From DASPWV01 sp046727855 (lineage in GTDB: Bacteria > Acidobacteriota > Vicinamibacteria > Vicinamibacterales > UBA2999), in assembly GCA_046727855.1 (NCBI GenBank), contig JBKPDL010000014.1, positions 1 to 15,297 of the forward strand: a DNA stretch of 15,297 nucleotides, given 5' to 3'. This document shows positions 1 to 13,224 of this stretch, piece after piece; position 1 is the stretch's first letter, and each line of letters begins with the position of its first letter. The translations under genes were made by a program, and so were the position numbers. The notes under the pieces were generated by a model that was given only the letters and a program-made list of their open reading frames with translations, ran no database searches and was not told where the DNA came from.

Positions 1-1
1 G

Positions 2-355
2 CCCTGGCTAACCACTGGATGGCGAAACGTGCTGCCCGTTGGATCGACTGACGAATTGCTTGCATCACTGGCGTTTATGGCTCCGTCCACGTGCGACTCG
101 GACACCTTGCTTCATGTGCCGTTTCCGCCTCCGGGACGATATCAGATTGAACTCGATCCTGCCCCTGCATCAATGCCTTCTAATGCCAGGCTGCTGGTCA
201 TCATCGGGCGGACAGAGGTCCCCATTTTTGAGTGGTCGCCTTCTGCAAACAGTAACGGGCCGATCTTTATGACCGTCATGCCGGTTCACAGCATTCACGT
301 GCGCGCCGACCCGCCGCATTGGTCGAGCAACTTACGCGCGCGCCTGCGTGTATAG
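2..355 (+). CDS. 3' part of an unidentified gene, first reading frame (5' end outside window, frame broken)
   Basis: The frame is open from the first bases of the window to a TAG at 353-355, so the true start lies upstream. The visible part reads as a beta-rich, probably extracytoplasmic domain: alternating hydrophobic and polar residues, segments such as GRYQIELDPAP, LLVIIGR and VHSIHVRADPPHW, and few charged helices. I do not recognise a catalytic motif. The text resembles the C-terminal beta-sandwich that I recall from large acidobacterial membrane glycosyltransferase-like proteins, but this is memory and not a search. The next frame (319-738) continues in the same style, so I read both as one domain interrupted by a -1 type frame change between about 319 and 352. 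The two pieces would rejoin if one base were missing in the CG-rich tract at 333-343. The alternative is two overlapping genes, which I think less likely. Confidence 0.55.
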   Translation, partial: PWLTTGWRNVLPVGSTDELLASLAFMAPSTCDSDTLLHVPFPPPGRYQIELDPAPASMPSNARLLVIIGRTEVPIFEWSPSANSNGPIFMTVMPVHSIHVRADPPHWSSNLRARLRV

Positions 356-738
356 GCGTGAGAAATTCACGAGTGCCGCGGGGATTATTTGCTCAACAGA
401 TCGTGCGCTCGGGAGATGTGTTCGTGTATCTGCTCGATTCAGCTGCGGCCATCGATCAGGGCGGCTTCTGGTTGACCGGCGAACGCACTACGCGAGTGGT
501 GCTGGCCTCGCCGGATGGCGCTGTCGGGCAAACGACCCTGGAATTCGCGGCGACCGACAGCGTCCGTGTGACCCTCACGCGCGGCGCCTGGCAGCAGCGT
601 TTCGCCATCAATCCGGGAGAGCGGACGACGACGCGCATTCCGTCATCGGCGGATTTTGAGATTCTCGCGATCCACGTGAGCGCGGAGGATCGCCGCCGTC
701 CCATCTTGTTTGTTAGTGCCAGATCGGATGCACCCTAG
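319..738 (+). CDS. Continuation of the frame-broken gene: C-terminal beta-sandwich-like domain
   Basis: The frame is open from 256 and its first usable start is a TTG at 319. It ends with TAG at 736-738, 17 bp before the convergent purN stop. There is no good ribosome binding site ahead of the TTG, so this is probably not an independent gene but the remainder of the protein read in another frame at 2-355. Visible segments are DVFVYLLDSAAAIDQGGFWL, then TTRVVLASPDG, TLEFAATDSVRVTLTRG and a final ILFVSARSDAP. These give regular beta strands joined by short turns, with an aromatic GGFW turn and no transmembrane helix. About 139 residues are seen if it starts at the TTG. Function is unknown; a carbohydrate-binding or accessory domain at the end of a membrane enzyme is a guess. 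Whether the frame break is a real mutation or a base-calling error cannot be decided from one sequence. Confidence 0.5.
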   Translation: MVEQLTRAPACIGVRNSRVPRGLFAQQIVRSGDVFVYLLDSAAAIDQGGFWLTGERTTRVVLASPDGAVGQTTLEFAATDSVRVTLTRGAWQQRFAINPGERTTTRIPSSADFEILAIHVSAEDRRRPILFVSARSDAP

Positions 739-755
739 TTGAGGTCGTTGCCAAC

Positions 756-1373
756 CTACTGCGGCAGGAATCGGCGGCCATCGAGCCTCCACTCGCGCGA
801 GAGGACGAGCCGAATCGCCTCGGGGTAAATGCGGTGTTCTTCCTGAAGAATCCGAGCCGCGAGCGTTTCCGTAGTGTCGGTCGGCATCACCGGGACAGCG
901 GCCTGCAAGACGATGGGGCCGGCATCGAGCGCGGTGGTCACCAGGTGAACGGTCGCGCCGCTGATCTTGACGCCGTGTTCGAGCGCCTGACGCTGCGCAT
1001 CGACACCGGGAAAGGCCGGAAGAAGTGACGGGTGAATATTCAAAATCCGATTTGGAAAGGCGTCGACAAAGGCAGGGCCAAGCAGGCGCATGAACCCTGC
1101 CAGGCACACGAGATCCACATCGTGCGACTTCAGCACATCGACCAGGGCGCGATCGTAGGCCTCGCGTGAGGCATAGCTGCGATGCGGCACCACCGCCGTC
1201 GGAATTGCCACGGCCCTGGCGCGCTCGAGCCCCTGCGCCTCGGCGTTGTTCGAGAGCACGAGCGCAATCGATGCGATCAAGCGACCGTCACGGATAGCAT
1301 CGCTGATCGATTGAAGATTCGATCCGCGGCCGGAGATCAGGACGCCCAACTTTGGCGGCGTCCCGTTACGCAT
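756..1373 (-). CDS. purN: Phosphoribosylglycinamide formyltransferase PurN
   Basis: This enzyme transfers the formyl group of 10-formyltetrahydrofolate to GAR, giving FGAR, the third step of purine synthesis in the cytoplasm. The product is 205 residues, normal for the family. The N-terminal phosphate loop GVLISGRGSNLQ lies at residues 10-21. The catalytic segment ILNIHPSLLPAFPG gives Asn112 and His114, and ALDAGPI gives Asp150. These match E. coli Asn106, His108 and Asp144 with a constant offset of six. I chose the ATG at 1373, which overlaps the 3' end of purM by 8 nt. An in-frame TTG at 1400 would add nine residues ahead of the usual start and overlap purM further. It is the last gene of the minus-strand purine operon, and no clear terminator is visible in the 17 bp before the convergent gene. 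Confidence 0.97.
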   Translation of the reverse strand: MRNGTPPKLGVLISGRGSNLQSISDAIRDGRLIASIALVLSNNAEAQGLERARAVAIPTAVVPHRSYASREAYDRALVDVLKSHDVDLVCLAGFMRLLGPAFVDAFPNRILNIHPSLLPAFPGVDAQRQALEHGVKISGATVHLVTTALDAGPIVLQAAVPVMPTDTTETLAARILQEEHRIYPEAIRLVLSREWRLDGRRFLPQ

Positions 1374-2388
1374 AGACGACGTCGCGGCCGCCTGCGACAA
1401 TCTCGCCGATGATCACCGGTTCTTCACGCCGGGCACGCAGATCGTCGACGATCGTGTCAGTGAGCGTGGGCGTGCACACCAACACCATGCCGATGCCCAT
1501 GTTGAACGTGCGCCGCATGTCGTCATCGGGCACGTTGCCGGCGTGCTGCAACCATTGGAAGATCGGAGGGACCTGCCAGGCGCTGCCATCCACGCGCGCG
1601 GCCATTCCCTCAGGGAGAATGCGCGGCAGGTTCTCCGTGATCCCGCCACCTGTGATGTGCGCCATCCCTTTGACGGCGCCGCGCGCAATCAGCGGATAGA
1701 GGGCGCTCAAGTACGAGCGGTGCGGACGGAGGAGCGCCGCGCCAATGGTTTCGCCAAACTCCTCGACGCGGGTATCGACGTTCAACCCGAGGTGCTCGAA
1801 GACGATTTGGCGCGCGAGCGAATAGCCGTTGGTGTGCAGTCCCGTCGAGGGAACGCCGACGACGACGTCGCCGATTGCGATGCTGCGACCGTCGATCAAC
1901 GTCTCCTGTTCAACAGCGCCGACGATGAAGCCGGCAAGGTCGTATTCGCCGTCGGCATAGAACCCGGGCATCTCCGCTGTTTCGCCGCCGAGGAGCGCGC
2001 AGCCGTTTTCGCGGCAGGCTCGCGCGAGACCGTCGACGATCTGCGTGGCCACGTCGGGTTGCAGGTTTCCGGTTGCGAGATAGTCGAGAAAGAACAGCGG
2101 CCGTGCACCCTGAACGAGGATGTCATTGACACAGTGATTGACAAGGTCCACGCCGATGGTGCGGTGCTCGTTGGCGAGAAAGGCGACCTTGAGTTTCGTG
2201 CCGACACCGTCGGCACTCGACACCAGAATCGGGTCCTTCCAAGCGCCGGGGTCGAGCCGAAACAACCCGCCAAACGCGCCGATTTCGGACAGCACGCCCG
2301 GTGTAAACGTGGATTTCGCAAGCGACGCGATGCGTCGGACGGTTTCGTTGCCAGCGTCGATATCGACGCCCGCGCTTTTGTAATCCAT
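1366..2388 (-). CDS. purM: Phosphoribosylformylglycinamidine cyclo-ligase (AIR synthetase) PurM
   Basis: PurM closes the imidazole ring: FGAM plus ATP gives AIR, step five of the pathway. The 340-residue product carries the family marks in order: YKSAGVDIDAG near the N terminus, DGVGTKLK at 60-67 (ATP-binding region), GVDLVNHCVNDILVQGARPL at 79-98, and LGGETAEMPGFY at 133-144. PurM and PurL belong to the same ATP-binding fold family. The start is the ATG at 2388. It overlaps the stop of the upstream HEAT-repeat gene by one nucleotide in a TGATG arrangement, which is typical of translational coupling; a TTG one codon earlier is less likely. Its own stop lies 8 nt inside purN. Nothing suggests truncation or a missing residue. 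Confidence 0.97.
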   Translation of the reverse strand: MDYKSAGVDIDAGNETVRRIASLAKSTFTPGVLSEIGAFGGLFRLDPGAWKDPILVSSADGVGTKLKVAFLANEHRTIGVDLVNHCVNDILVQGARPLFFLDYLATGNLQPDVATQIVDGLARACRENGCALLGGETAEMPGFYADGEYDLAGFIVGAVEQETLIDGRSIAIGDVVVGVPSTGLHTNGYSLARQIVFEHLGLNVDTRVEEFGETIGAALLRPHRSYLSALYPLIARGAVKGMAHITGGGITENLPRILPEGMAARVDGSAWQVPPIFQWLQHAGNVPDDDMRRTFNMGIGMVLVCTPTLTDTIVDDLRARREEPVIIGEIVAGGRDVVYA

Positions 2389-3555
2389 CAAAAATCCAGC
2401 TTCGAGATGAGCTCTTCGGCGAGCTTGCGCGTGCCCGCACTGTCCGGTGCCGCCCAGTAGCCTTTCCGCACTGCCACGAAGAACTGTTCCTCCTCGAGAT
2501 CTTCCTCGAGCATGTCGAATCCTTCGGCCAGAAGGCTGATCGCATTTGCTTGATCGCTACGTTTCTCGAGCGCGGCGAGCATCACCGGCGTGTTCCGCAG
2601 CGCCACCTTTGCGAGGGCGAGCGCCATCGGCGCACGCATCGGGTCCATCGAAGGAATGCCCCGATCGAACAGAATCCTCAGCGCTTCGGCATTGCCTTTA
2701 ATGGCAATGGCAGCCAGCCCTCCTGCCGCAGGACGGACCAGTTCCTGATACCCTGGATTGTCTTCGGCAAAGGCGAGGACTTTGTCGAGATATCCGAGAT
2801 GTGAGCTGCAGTTGACCCCGAGCAGGCAGATCGCGGCGGCAACCGTTGGTTGCAGCTCTTTCGCGCCCTTTCGCTGCAGTTCGGCAAAAACAGGTACCGC
2901 CTGCCGGTCACCGAGCTTGCCAAGCGCCGTCACCGCATCATCCTGAAGAGGACCATCGAGCTTTGCGACCTCGATCAGCTTTGCAATCGCATAGGCACGT
3001 TTGTAGTCACCGAGCGCTTCGATTACTGTGCTGCGAAAAAAGTCGACACCGCGGGTCACGTCCACGAGCAGGGCATCTCTCACTTGCGGATCGTCACCCA
3101 CCGCAGCCAGCGCCCGCACGAGCGAAGGACGCACGAACTCGCCGAGTTCCTTGTTCAGCGCCGCGAGCAGCTTCGGCGTCAACGCAGGACTTGGATGCTG
3201 CTCGAAATAACCGTAAGCGACCTGGCGCAGCCGATCGTTCGGCGACGCAAGCGCTGCCGACATCTCGTCGACCGCGCGCGGATCGTTGAACCCGGTCAGT
3301 AAGACGAGACTGCGAAAGCGCACAAATCCGTCTTTGTGCTCTTTGATCGCCTGGAGCAGCGCGGGAAGCGCTTGCGCGGCCGCGCTGCGCCGAATCAGCC
3401 GCGCCGATTTGACGCGCGTGGGGTAATCGAGATCGGCAAGGTGGTCGATCGCCGCGCGCAGATCTGCGGCTGATGTCGCGGCCGGTCCGCGCTCCAGTTG
3501 TCCCGCAGCGACCGCACCTGCGAGAGCAAACAAAAGCGCGGCCACTGCGGGCGCG

Positions 3556-5004
<1,449 letters not shown>

Positions 5005-5008
5005 GGCT

Positions 5009-5013
5009 TCCTC
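5009..5013 (-). promoter_or_regulatory. Ribosome binding site of purF
   Basis: On the minus strand GAGGA stands 4 nt before the ATG at 5004. It is one of the clearest Shine-Dalgarno matches in the operon and decides the purF start. It falls in the only real intergenic gap of the cluster, where PurF translation cannot rely on overlap with the preceding gene. Confidence 0.6.
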
Positions 5014-5036
5014 GGATTCCCACCCGCCCAACCGAC

Positions 5037-7941
<2,905 letters not shown>

Positions 7942-7945
<4 letters not shown>

Positions 7946-8184
7946 AGGACCTCGACGCGATAACTCTCAATTACAGGGTTGGCCAGGAGCTTGTCGGCCA
8001 TCTCCGTCACACGCGCCTTGGCCGTCGCCGGATCCGCTGAGTCGAGCTCCACTTCGAAAAACTTGCCCTGCCGGACATCCTTGACGTCGTGATAGCCGAG
8101 CGAGAGCAAGGCATCAGCAACAACACGCCCTTGCGGATCAAACACGGATGGCTTGAGCGTGACATAAACGCGTGCGCGCATCAT
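7942..8184 (-). CDS. purS: Phosphoribosylformylglycinamidine synthase subunit PurS
   Basis: PurS is the small bridging subunit that brings PurQ and PurL together and helps ammonia transfer. The product is 80 residues, typical of the family. It carries the expected opening ARVYVTLKPSVFDPQG, then VADALLSLGYHDVKDVRQGK and a closing LLANPVIESYRVEVL. Two start codons lie back to back (ATGATG, 8184-8179); the first makes a 4-nt ATGA overlap with the purB stop and is my choice. The stop overlaps purQ by 4 nt. Presence of purS confirms the multi-subunit FGAM synthase in this organism. Confidence 0.96.
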
Positions 8185-9473
8185 CCGAACACTCTTTCAA
8201 ACACCACATTCACATTTCGCAGCTGCTCGTCGAGGTTGAACGCCTTTTCGATGTCAGTGTTCGTGAGCACGCCGGTAACATCGCCGTCCGCCAGCAGCAG
8301 CTCCTTGAACGGCTTGCGCTCGTCGAACGAGCGCATCGCGTTGCGCTGCACCCATTCATAGGCCTGCTCGCGCAAGACGCCGCGACGAGCAAGCTCGAGG
8401 AGCAGCTGACCAGAGAAGATCACGCCGCGCGAGCGCTCAAGGTTTTCCCTCATCCGGTCTGGATAGACGGCCATGCCGGTCACGACCCGCGTGAAACGGC
8501 GAAGCATGTGATCGAGCACGATAAAACTGTCGGGAAGAATCACGCGCTCGACTGACGAATGAGAGATGTCGCGCTCATGCCACAGCGCCACGTTTTCGAA
8601 CGCCGCCTGCGCGTTGCCGCGCAGGAGCCGCGCCAGGCCGACGATCTGCTCGCACCCGATCGGATTGCGCTTGTGCGGCATCGCCGAGGATCCTTTTTGC
8701 CCTTTGCCAAACGGCTCCTCGACTTCGCCGATCTCCGTCTTCTGCAACCCGCGAATCTCGAGCGCGAATTTCTCCAGCGATGCGGCCGTGATCGCCAACG
8801 CCGCCAGGAGTTCGGCGTGTCGATCCCGCTGGATCACCTGTGACGCAATCGGCGCGGGCTCGAGACCCAGCCGCCGGCAGACCTCCTCCTCGATCGCGGG
8901 GTCGAGATGCGCGAACGTTCCAACCGCGCCGGAGATCTTGCCCACGCGGACGGTCTCACGCGCGCGGCGGACGCGTTCGACGTCGCGCCCGAGTTCTGCG
9001 TACCACAGCGCCAGCTTCAACCCGAATGTCATGGGCTCCGCGTGAACGCCGTGCGTGCGTCCAATCATCGGCGTCAACCGGTGTTCGAACGCGCGTTGCT
9101 TGATAGCCGCCCGAAGGGCATCGATGTCGCGCAGGATCAAATCGCAGGCCTCGACCATCTGCAGCGCCTGCGCCGTGTCCACGACGTCGGACGACGTCAA
9201 ACCAAAATGCAGCCAGCGCGCGGCGGCGCCGACATGTTCTGCCACCGCGGTGGTGAACGCGATCACATCGTGCTGAGTGATCTGCTCGATCTCTTCGATG
9301 CGCGCGATATCGAATCGTGCCTTGGCTCGGAGCTCGCGCGCCGCATCCGGCGGTATCAGACCGGCCTGCGCCATCGCGTCGGCCGCGGCCAGTTCGACCT
9401 CAAGCCACGTTTCATATCGACGCTGATCGCTCCAGATCCGACCCATCTCCGGGTGCGTATAACGAGCGATCAT
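8181..9473 (-). CDS. purB: Adenylosuccinate lyase PurB
   Basis: PurB removes fumarate twice in the purine pathway: from SAICAR to give AICAR and from adenylosuccinate to give AMP. The 430-residue product has the fumarase/aspartase superfamily marks: QHDV around His68, the GLTSSDVVDT segment at 91-100, GRTHGVHAEP at 138-147 with the catalytic His141, and the signature loop KGSSAMPHKRNP at 260-271 with the mobile catalytic serine. The ATG at 9473 overlaps the stop of the M16 peptidase by ATGA, and its own stop overlaps purS. It is the first purine gene of the operon, and length and motifs are ordinary. Confidence 0.97.
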   Translation of the reverse strand: MIARYTHPEMGRIWSDQRRYETWLEVELAAADAMAQAGLIPPDAARELRAKARFDIARIEEIEQITQHDVIAFTTAVAEHVGAAARWLHFGLTSSDVVDTAQALQMVEACDLILRDIDALRAAIKQRAFEHRLTPMIGRTHGVHAEPMTFGLKLALWYAELGRDVERVRRARETVRVGKISGAVGTFAHLDPAIEEEVCRRLGLEPAPIASQVIQRDRHAELLAALAITAASLEKFALEIRGLQKTEIGEVEEPFGKGQKGSSAMPHKRNPIGCEQIVGLARLLRGNAQAAFENVALWHERDISHSSVERVILPDSFIVLDHMLRRFTRVVTGMAVYPDRMRENLERSRGVIFSGQLLLELARRGVLREQAYEWVQRNAMRSFDERKPFKELLLADGDVTGVLTNTDIEKAFNLDEQLRNVNVVFERVFG

Positions 9474-10741
9474 CCGAGCGCGAGTTGCTCCTTCTCCACC
9501 TGCAAGCCGTTGACGTTGCCAAGCACGGTCACACCGATCGCACCGTCCTGGAAGAAATCACCCGCCAGGCGCGTTACGTCCGCAATGCTCACCTTCTCGA
9601 TCGCGGCCAGCATCGCGTCGAGCGTGTCAGTGCGATCGCGGTAGATCTCCTGGCGCGCCAGGTGCGACATCCGGCTCGAGGTGCTTTCGAGGTTGAGCAT
9701 CAACGAGCCCTTCAGGTGATCCTTCGAGCGTCGGAGCTCATCCGGCGAAATCGCCTCCCGTTTGAGCTGCCGGATTTCCCCAATGACCACATCGATCAAC
9801 TCAGCTACCGCGTCATTCGCGCAGCCAGCATAAATGCTGAAGGCGCCCGTGTCCTGATACGCACTCAACGACGAGAACACGGCATACGCCAGGCCGCGCT
9901 TCTCGCGAACATTTTGAAACAACCGCGAGCTCATCGACCCCCCGAGCACGGTGTTGAGAACGTAGGCCGCGTAGCGATCGGGATGGTTCTGCGGCAAGGC
10001 CGGCGTGCCGAAACAGACATGACTCTGTTCCAAATCCTTTTCACGTACTTGCACGCTCGGAAACACCTGCGGCCGCTCCGCCTCGATCGGCGAGCCGTTG
10101 ACCGGGATGGGCGCAAATGCCTGCTCCACGAGTGCGCGCAACCGACCGTGCTCGAGATTGCCGGCGGCGACGACCGCAAAGTTGCGCGCAACGTACGCAT
10201 CCTTGAAGTAACGACGCAGCGACTCGACATCGAGGGCCGAAACGCTGTCCGGTGTGCCAAGAATCGGCCGGCCCAGCGGGTGACCGCTCCAGAAACGTTC
10301 CGCGAAGAGCTCGTGAACCAGGTCGTCGGGCGTGTCCTCGACCATCTTGATTTCTTCGAGGATCACTTTCTTCTCTCGCTCGATCTCCTCGGGCGCGAAC
10401 GTCGGGCGCGACACCAGATCCGACAGCAAGTCGATGGCAACAGGTAGATGCTCGTCGAGCACTTTGATGTAGTAGCCGGCGTATTCCTTCGACGTAAACG
10501 CGTCCAGCTGCCCGCCGATCGAGTCCACTTGCTGCGCAATGTCCTCGGCCGAGCGAGTTGTCGTTCCCTTGAAGAGCATGTGCTCGACGAAATGCGCGAT
10601 GCCTGTGTGTTGCTCAGGCTCGTGGCGCGAGCCGCGCATGAGCCACACGCCGACCGACACCGACCGCACGTGCGGCATGGCTTCGGTGACGAGACGAAGC
10701 CCGTTTGCGAGCGTCTCGCGGCGGATGCGGGAATCGGTCAA
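9470..10741 (-). CDS. M16 family zinc metallopeptidase (processing-peptidase-like), first gene of the purine operon
   Basis: This 423-residue protein belongs to the M16 (pitrilysin) family, short single-unit form like bacterial homologues of mitochondrial processing peptidase. The inverted zinc motif HFVEH gives His50, Glu53 and His54. The third ligand Glu is expected about 76 residues later and falls in KKVILEEIK (Glu130). GGSMSSRLFQNVREKRGLAYAV in the second half matches the C-terminal domain of active members. No signal peptide is visible, so a cytoplasmic location is likely. The only conventional start that fits is a TTG at 10741: an in-frame stop lies 21 nt above it and no ATG precedes the conserved LANGLRLVTEAMPHVRSV. 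No clear ribosome binding site is seen. Its stop is coupled to purB by ATGA, so it is co-transcribed with purine genes. A metabolic link is not established; the substrate is unknown. Confidence 0.93.
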   Translation of the reverse strand: MTDSRIRRETLANGLRLVTEAMPHVRSVSVGVWLMRGSRHEPEQHTGIAHFVEHMLFKGTTTRSAEDIAQQVDSIGGQLDAFTSKEYAGYYIKVLDEHLPVAIDLLSDLVSRPTFAPEEIEREKKVILEEIKMVEDTPDDLVHELFAERFWSGHPLGRPILGTPDSVSALDVESLRRYFKDAYVARNFAVVAAGNLEHGRLRALVEQAFAPIPVNGSPIEAERPQVFPSVQVREKDLEQSHVCFGTPALPQNHPDRYAAYVLNTVLGGSMSSRLFQNVREKRGLAYAVFSSLSAYQDTGAFSIYAGCANDAVAELIDVVIGEIRQLKREAISPDELRRSKDHLKGSLMLNLESTSSRMSHLARQEIYRDRTDTLDAMLAAIEKVSIADVTRLAGDFFQDGAIGVTVLGNVNGLQVEKEQLALG

Positions 10742-10753
10742 GCTTGTCGGGGA

Positions 10754-10780
10754 TGCGCTGCCCTAAATCATTGCAGCGCA
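10754..10780 (-). promoter_or_regulatory. Hairpin in the leader of the purine operon
   Basis: Perfect 8-bp arms TGCGCTGC (10754-10761) and GCAGCGCA (10773-10780) flank an 11-nt loop. It ends 12 nt before the TTG start of the M16 gene. If the -10 hexamer at 10785-10790 is right, the transcript would begin at or in the upstream arm, giving a 5'-terminal stem-loop that could protect the mRNA or affect initiation. Neither side has a T-run, so it is not an intrinsic terminator. It could instead be a DNA operator. Confidence 0.45.
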
Positions 10781-10784
10781 AGGA

Positions 10785-10790
10785 ATTAAA
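10785..10790 (-). promoter_or_regulatory. Possible -10 element of the purine operon
   Basis: The minus strand reads TTTAAT, a 5-of-6 match to TATAAT, 44 bp before the TTG start of the first operon gene, in the only AT-rich patch of the divergent spacer. A matching -35 at normal distance is not convincing: ATGACA inside the palindrome lies 21 bp upstream, longer than usual. Confidence 0.3.
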
Positions 10791-10803
10791 AAGGGAATGA
10801 TAT

Positions 10804-10815
10804 CATGACACTGTC

Positions 10816-10818
<3 letters not shown>
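10804..10818. promoter_or_regulatory. Perfect 7-1-7 palindrome, possible operator at the pur/rlmN divergent promoter
   Basis: CATGACA and TGTCATG are exact inverted copies around a single C. A second 10-bp palindrome, ATGATATCAT, adjoins and partly overlaps it at 10797-10806. The right arm includes the rlmN ATG (10816-10818). Toward the operon, the site sits where a -35 region would be. The spacing suits a dimeric helix-turn-helix repressor, but the motif does not match the PurR boxes of E. coli or Bacillus that I know, and no regulator gene is nearby. Confidence 0.4.
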
Positions 10819-11970
<1,152 letters not shown>

Positions 11971-11976
<6 letters not shown>

Positions 11977-13179
11977 AACCGCGGTGACCCATTCATTACG
12001 CGCGTGCCCCGGCGGCACCGCGACACGGATGTAATTGTCCGTGATCGCAACGCTTCCATCCTCGATCGTGAGGGCCGGTCGACTTACACCGCGAAGCGAC
12101 GCGCGGAAACGCTCCTGGAGCTGGCGCGAGATTTGGCGGACGCGTTCACCGCGCAGCTTCACAATGCCGCCCTCCACTTTTTCCCGAAGCAGCGACGCCT
12201 CCGTTCCTGGCCGATCCGAATAAGGAAATACGTGAACATGCGTCAGCGGCGAGGCCTCGAGGTAAGCGGCGAGTTCTTCGAAGTCGCGATCGGTCTCGCC
12301 GGGAAACCCGACGATGACGTCCGACCCTATGGCCGCATGCGGTACGCGCGAGCGGATGTCGTCAACGATCGCGGCGTACTGCTCGATGGTGTACGGCCGC
12401 CTCATCGCGCGCAGAATGCGATTGGAAGCGTGTTGAAGGGGAAGGTGGAAGTGAGGGGCAAAAGTGGCCGAGCTGAAGCCAGGCCCCGCCACCGCCGCGA
12501 TAACTTCAGGACTGCAGTCCATGGGCTCGAGAGAACTAAGTCTGAACACACGGTAGTGCGGCTCCGCTTTAGCCGAGCCGAGGATGCGGAGCAAGTCGGC
12601 AAGCGAAGACCTCGGACGAAGATCCCGCCCGTACGATCCGAGATGCACTCCGGTAATTGCGATTTCTTTATAGCCCGCGGCGAGGACGCGATCGACTTCG
12701 GCAAGGATGTCGTCGAAAGTGCGACTCCTGCTCGCGCCCCGCGTTTTTGGAATGATGCAGTAGCTGCACTGTTCCTCGCAGCCGGTTTGCACGCGGAGGG
12801 TCCACGCGGTTCGCCCCATCAAGCCTGGAGCCAGGGGGCGACCACATGCTCCTTCGACGAACGCGATCGGGATGGACAGTTTGCGATCGTTTGGGACGAC
12901 GTCGACCACCGCTGGCAGCGCTGCGAGTTCGTCACCGCAGCGCGTGGCATAGCAACCGGTGGCGACGATCGTCGCGGTCGGGTTCTGCCGCGCGATCCGT
13001 CTGATAGTTTGCCGCGCACCTTGATCCGCGCTGGCCGTCACCGAACAGGTGTTGACGATCACGACGTCCGCCTGGTCGGCTGAAACAGCGATACCACCGC
13101 CCGCCGTGAGCTGCGCCTCGATCGCGAGCGAATCCGCCTGGTTCACACGACAACCAAAAGTGATAACTGAATACTTCAT
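11971..13179 (-). CDS. mtaB: tRNA t6A37 methylthiotransferase MtaB
   Basis: MtaB adds a methylthio group to N6-threonylcarbamoyladenosine at position 37 of tRNAs reading ANN codons. The 402-residue protein has the N-terminal methylthiotransferase domain with cluster cysteines Cys10 (TFGCRVNQ), Cys45 (NTCSVT) and Cys76 (ATGCYA). The radical SAM motif CEEQCSYC follows at 134-141, then IPKTRG and GVHLGSYG. The TFGCRVNQADS opening and the spacing favour MtaB over MiaB or RimO. The C terminus has a short TRAM-like segment (DGSVAITDNYIRVAVPPG), somewhat reduced compared with usual. The ATG at 13179 lies 30 nt after the purD stop on the same strand, so purD and mtaB are probably co-transcribed. The stop TAG at 11971-11973 shares a 6-bp block with the end of rlmN on the other strand. 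Confidence 0.93.
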
Positions 13180-13186
13180 GGTGAAT

Positions 13187-13210
13187 CTGGAGATTTGGAG
13201 ACGTGGAGAT
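13187..13210. repeat. Three tandem 8-bp units between purD and mtaB
   Basis: Three adjoining units CTGGAGAT, TTGGAGAC and GTGGAGAT share the core TGGAGA. They fill most of the 30-bp spacer upstream of the mtaB start and reach into the purD stop codon. An inverted copy of the core lies at 13218-13223. Short-period degenerate repeats also occur in the purD-rpsU spacer, so this may be a family habit of the genome. Confidence 0.6.
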
Positions 13211-13224
13211 CACGAAGTCTCCAC
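13203..13224. repeat. Hairpin spanning the purD stop codon
   Basis: Arms GTGGAGA (13203-13209) and TCTCCAC (13218-13224) pair perfectly around an 8-nt loop that contains the purD stop (13210-13212). There is no following T-run on the minus strand, so an intrinsic terminator is unlikely. It might protect the purD 3' end or modulate read-through into mtaB. Confidence 0.45.

Noticed and set aside
1374..1400. TTG at 1400 as the purN start
   Set aside because: It would add nine residues before the conserved start and deepen overlap with purM; the ATG at 1373 gives standard length and an 8-nt overlap.
1543..2460. 305-codon plus-strand frame opposite purM
   Set aside because: It is antisense to purM with no motif; a by-product of high GC content in third positions.
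9317..10447. 376-codon plus-strand frame opposite the M16 gene and the start of purB
   Set aside because: It is a mirror of two well-supported genes, with Arg/His/Asp-rich text and no plausible start context.
10742..10815. Purine or PRPP riboswitch in the operon leader
   Set aside because: The leader is too short for a known purine-sensing aptamer, and no matching conserved core is visible.
12004..13083. 359-codon plus-strand frame opposite mtaB
   Set aside because: It is antisense to a gene with all six Fe-S cysteines in place; composition is low-complexity Arg/Gly/Asp and no family is recognisable.
13203..13224. Intrinsic terminator after purD
   Set aside because: The stem is real but contains the stop codon and is not followed by a T-run on the minus strand, and mtaB begins only 30 nt on.
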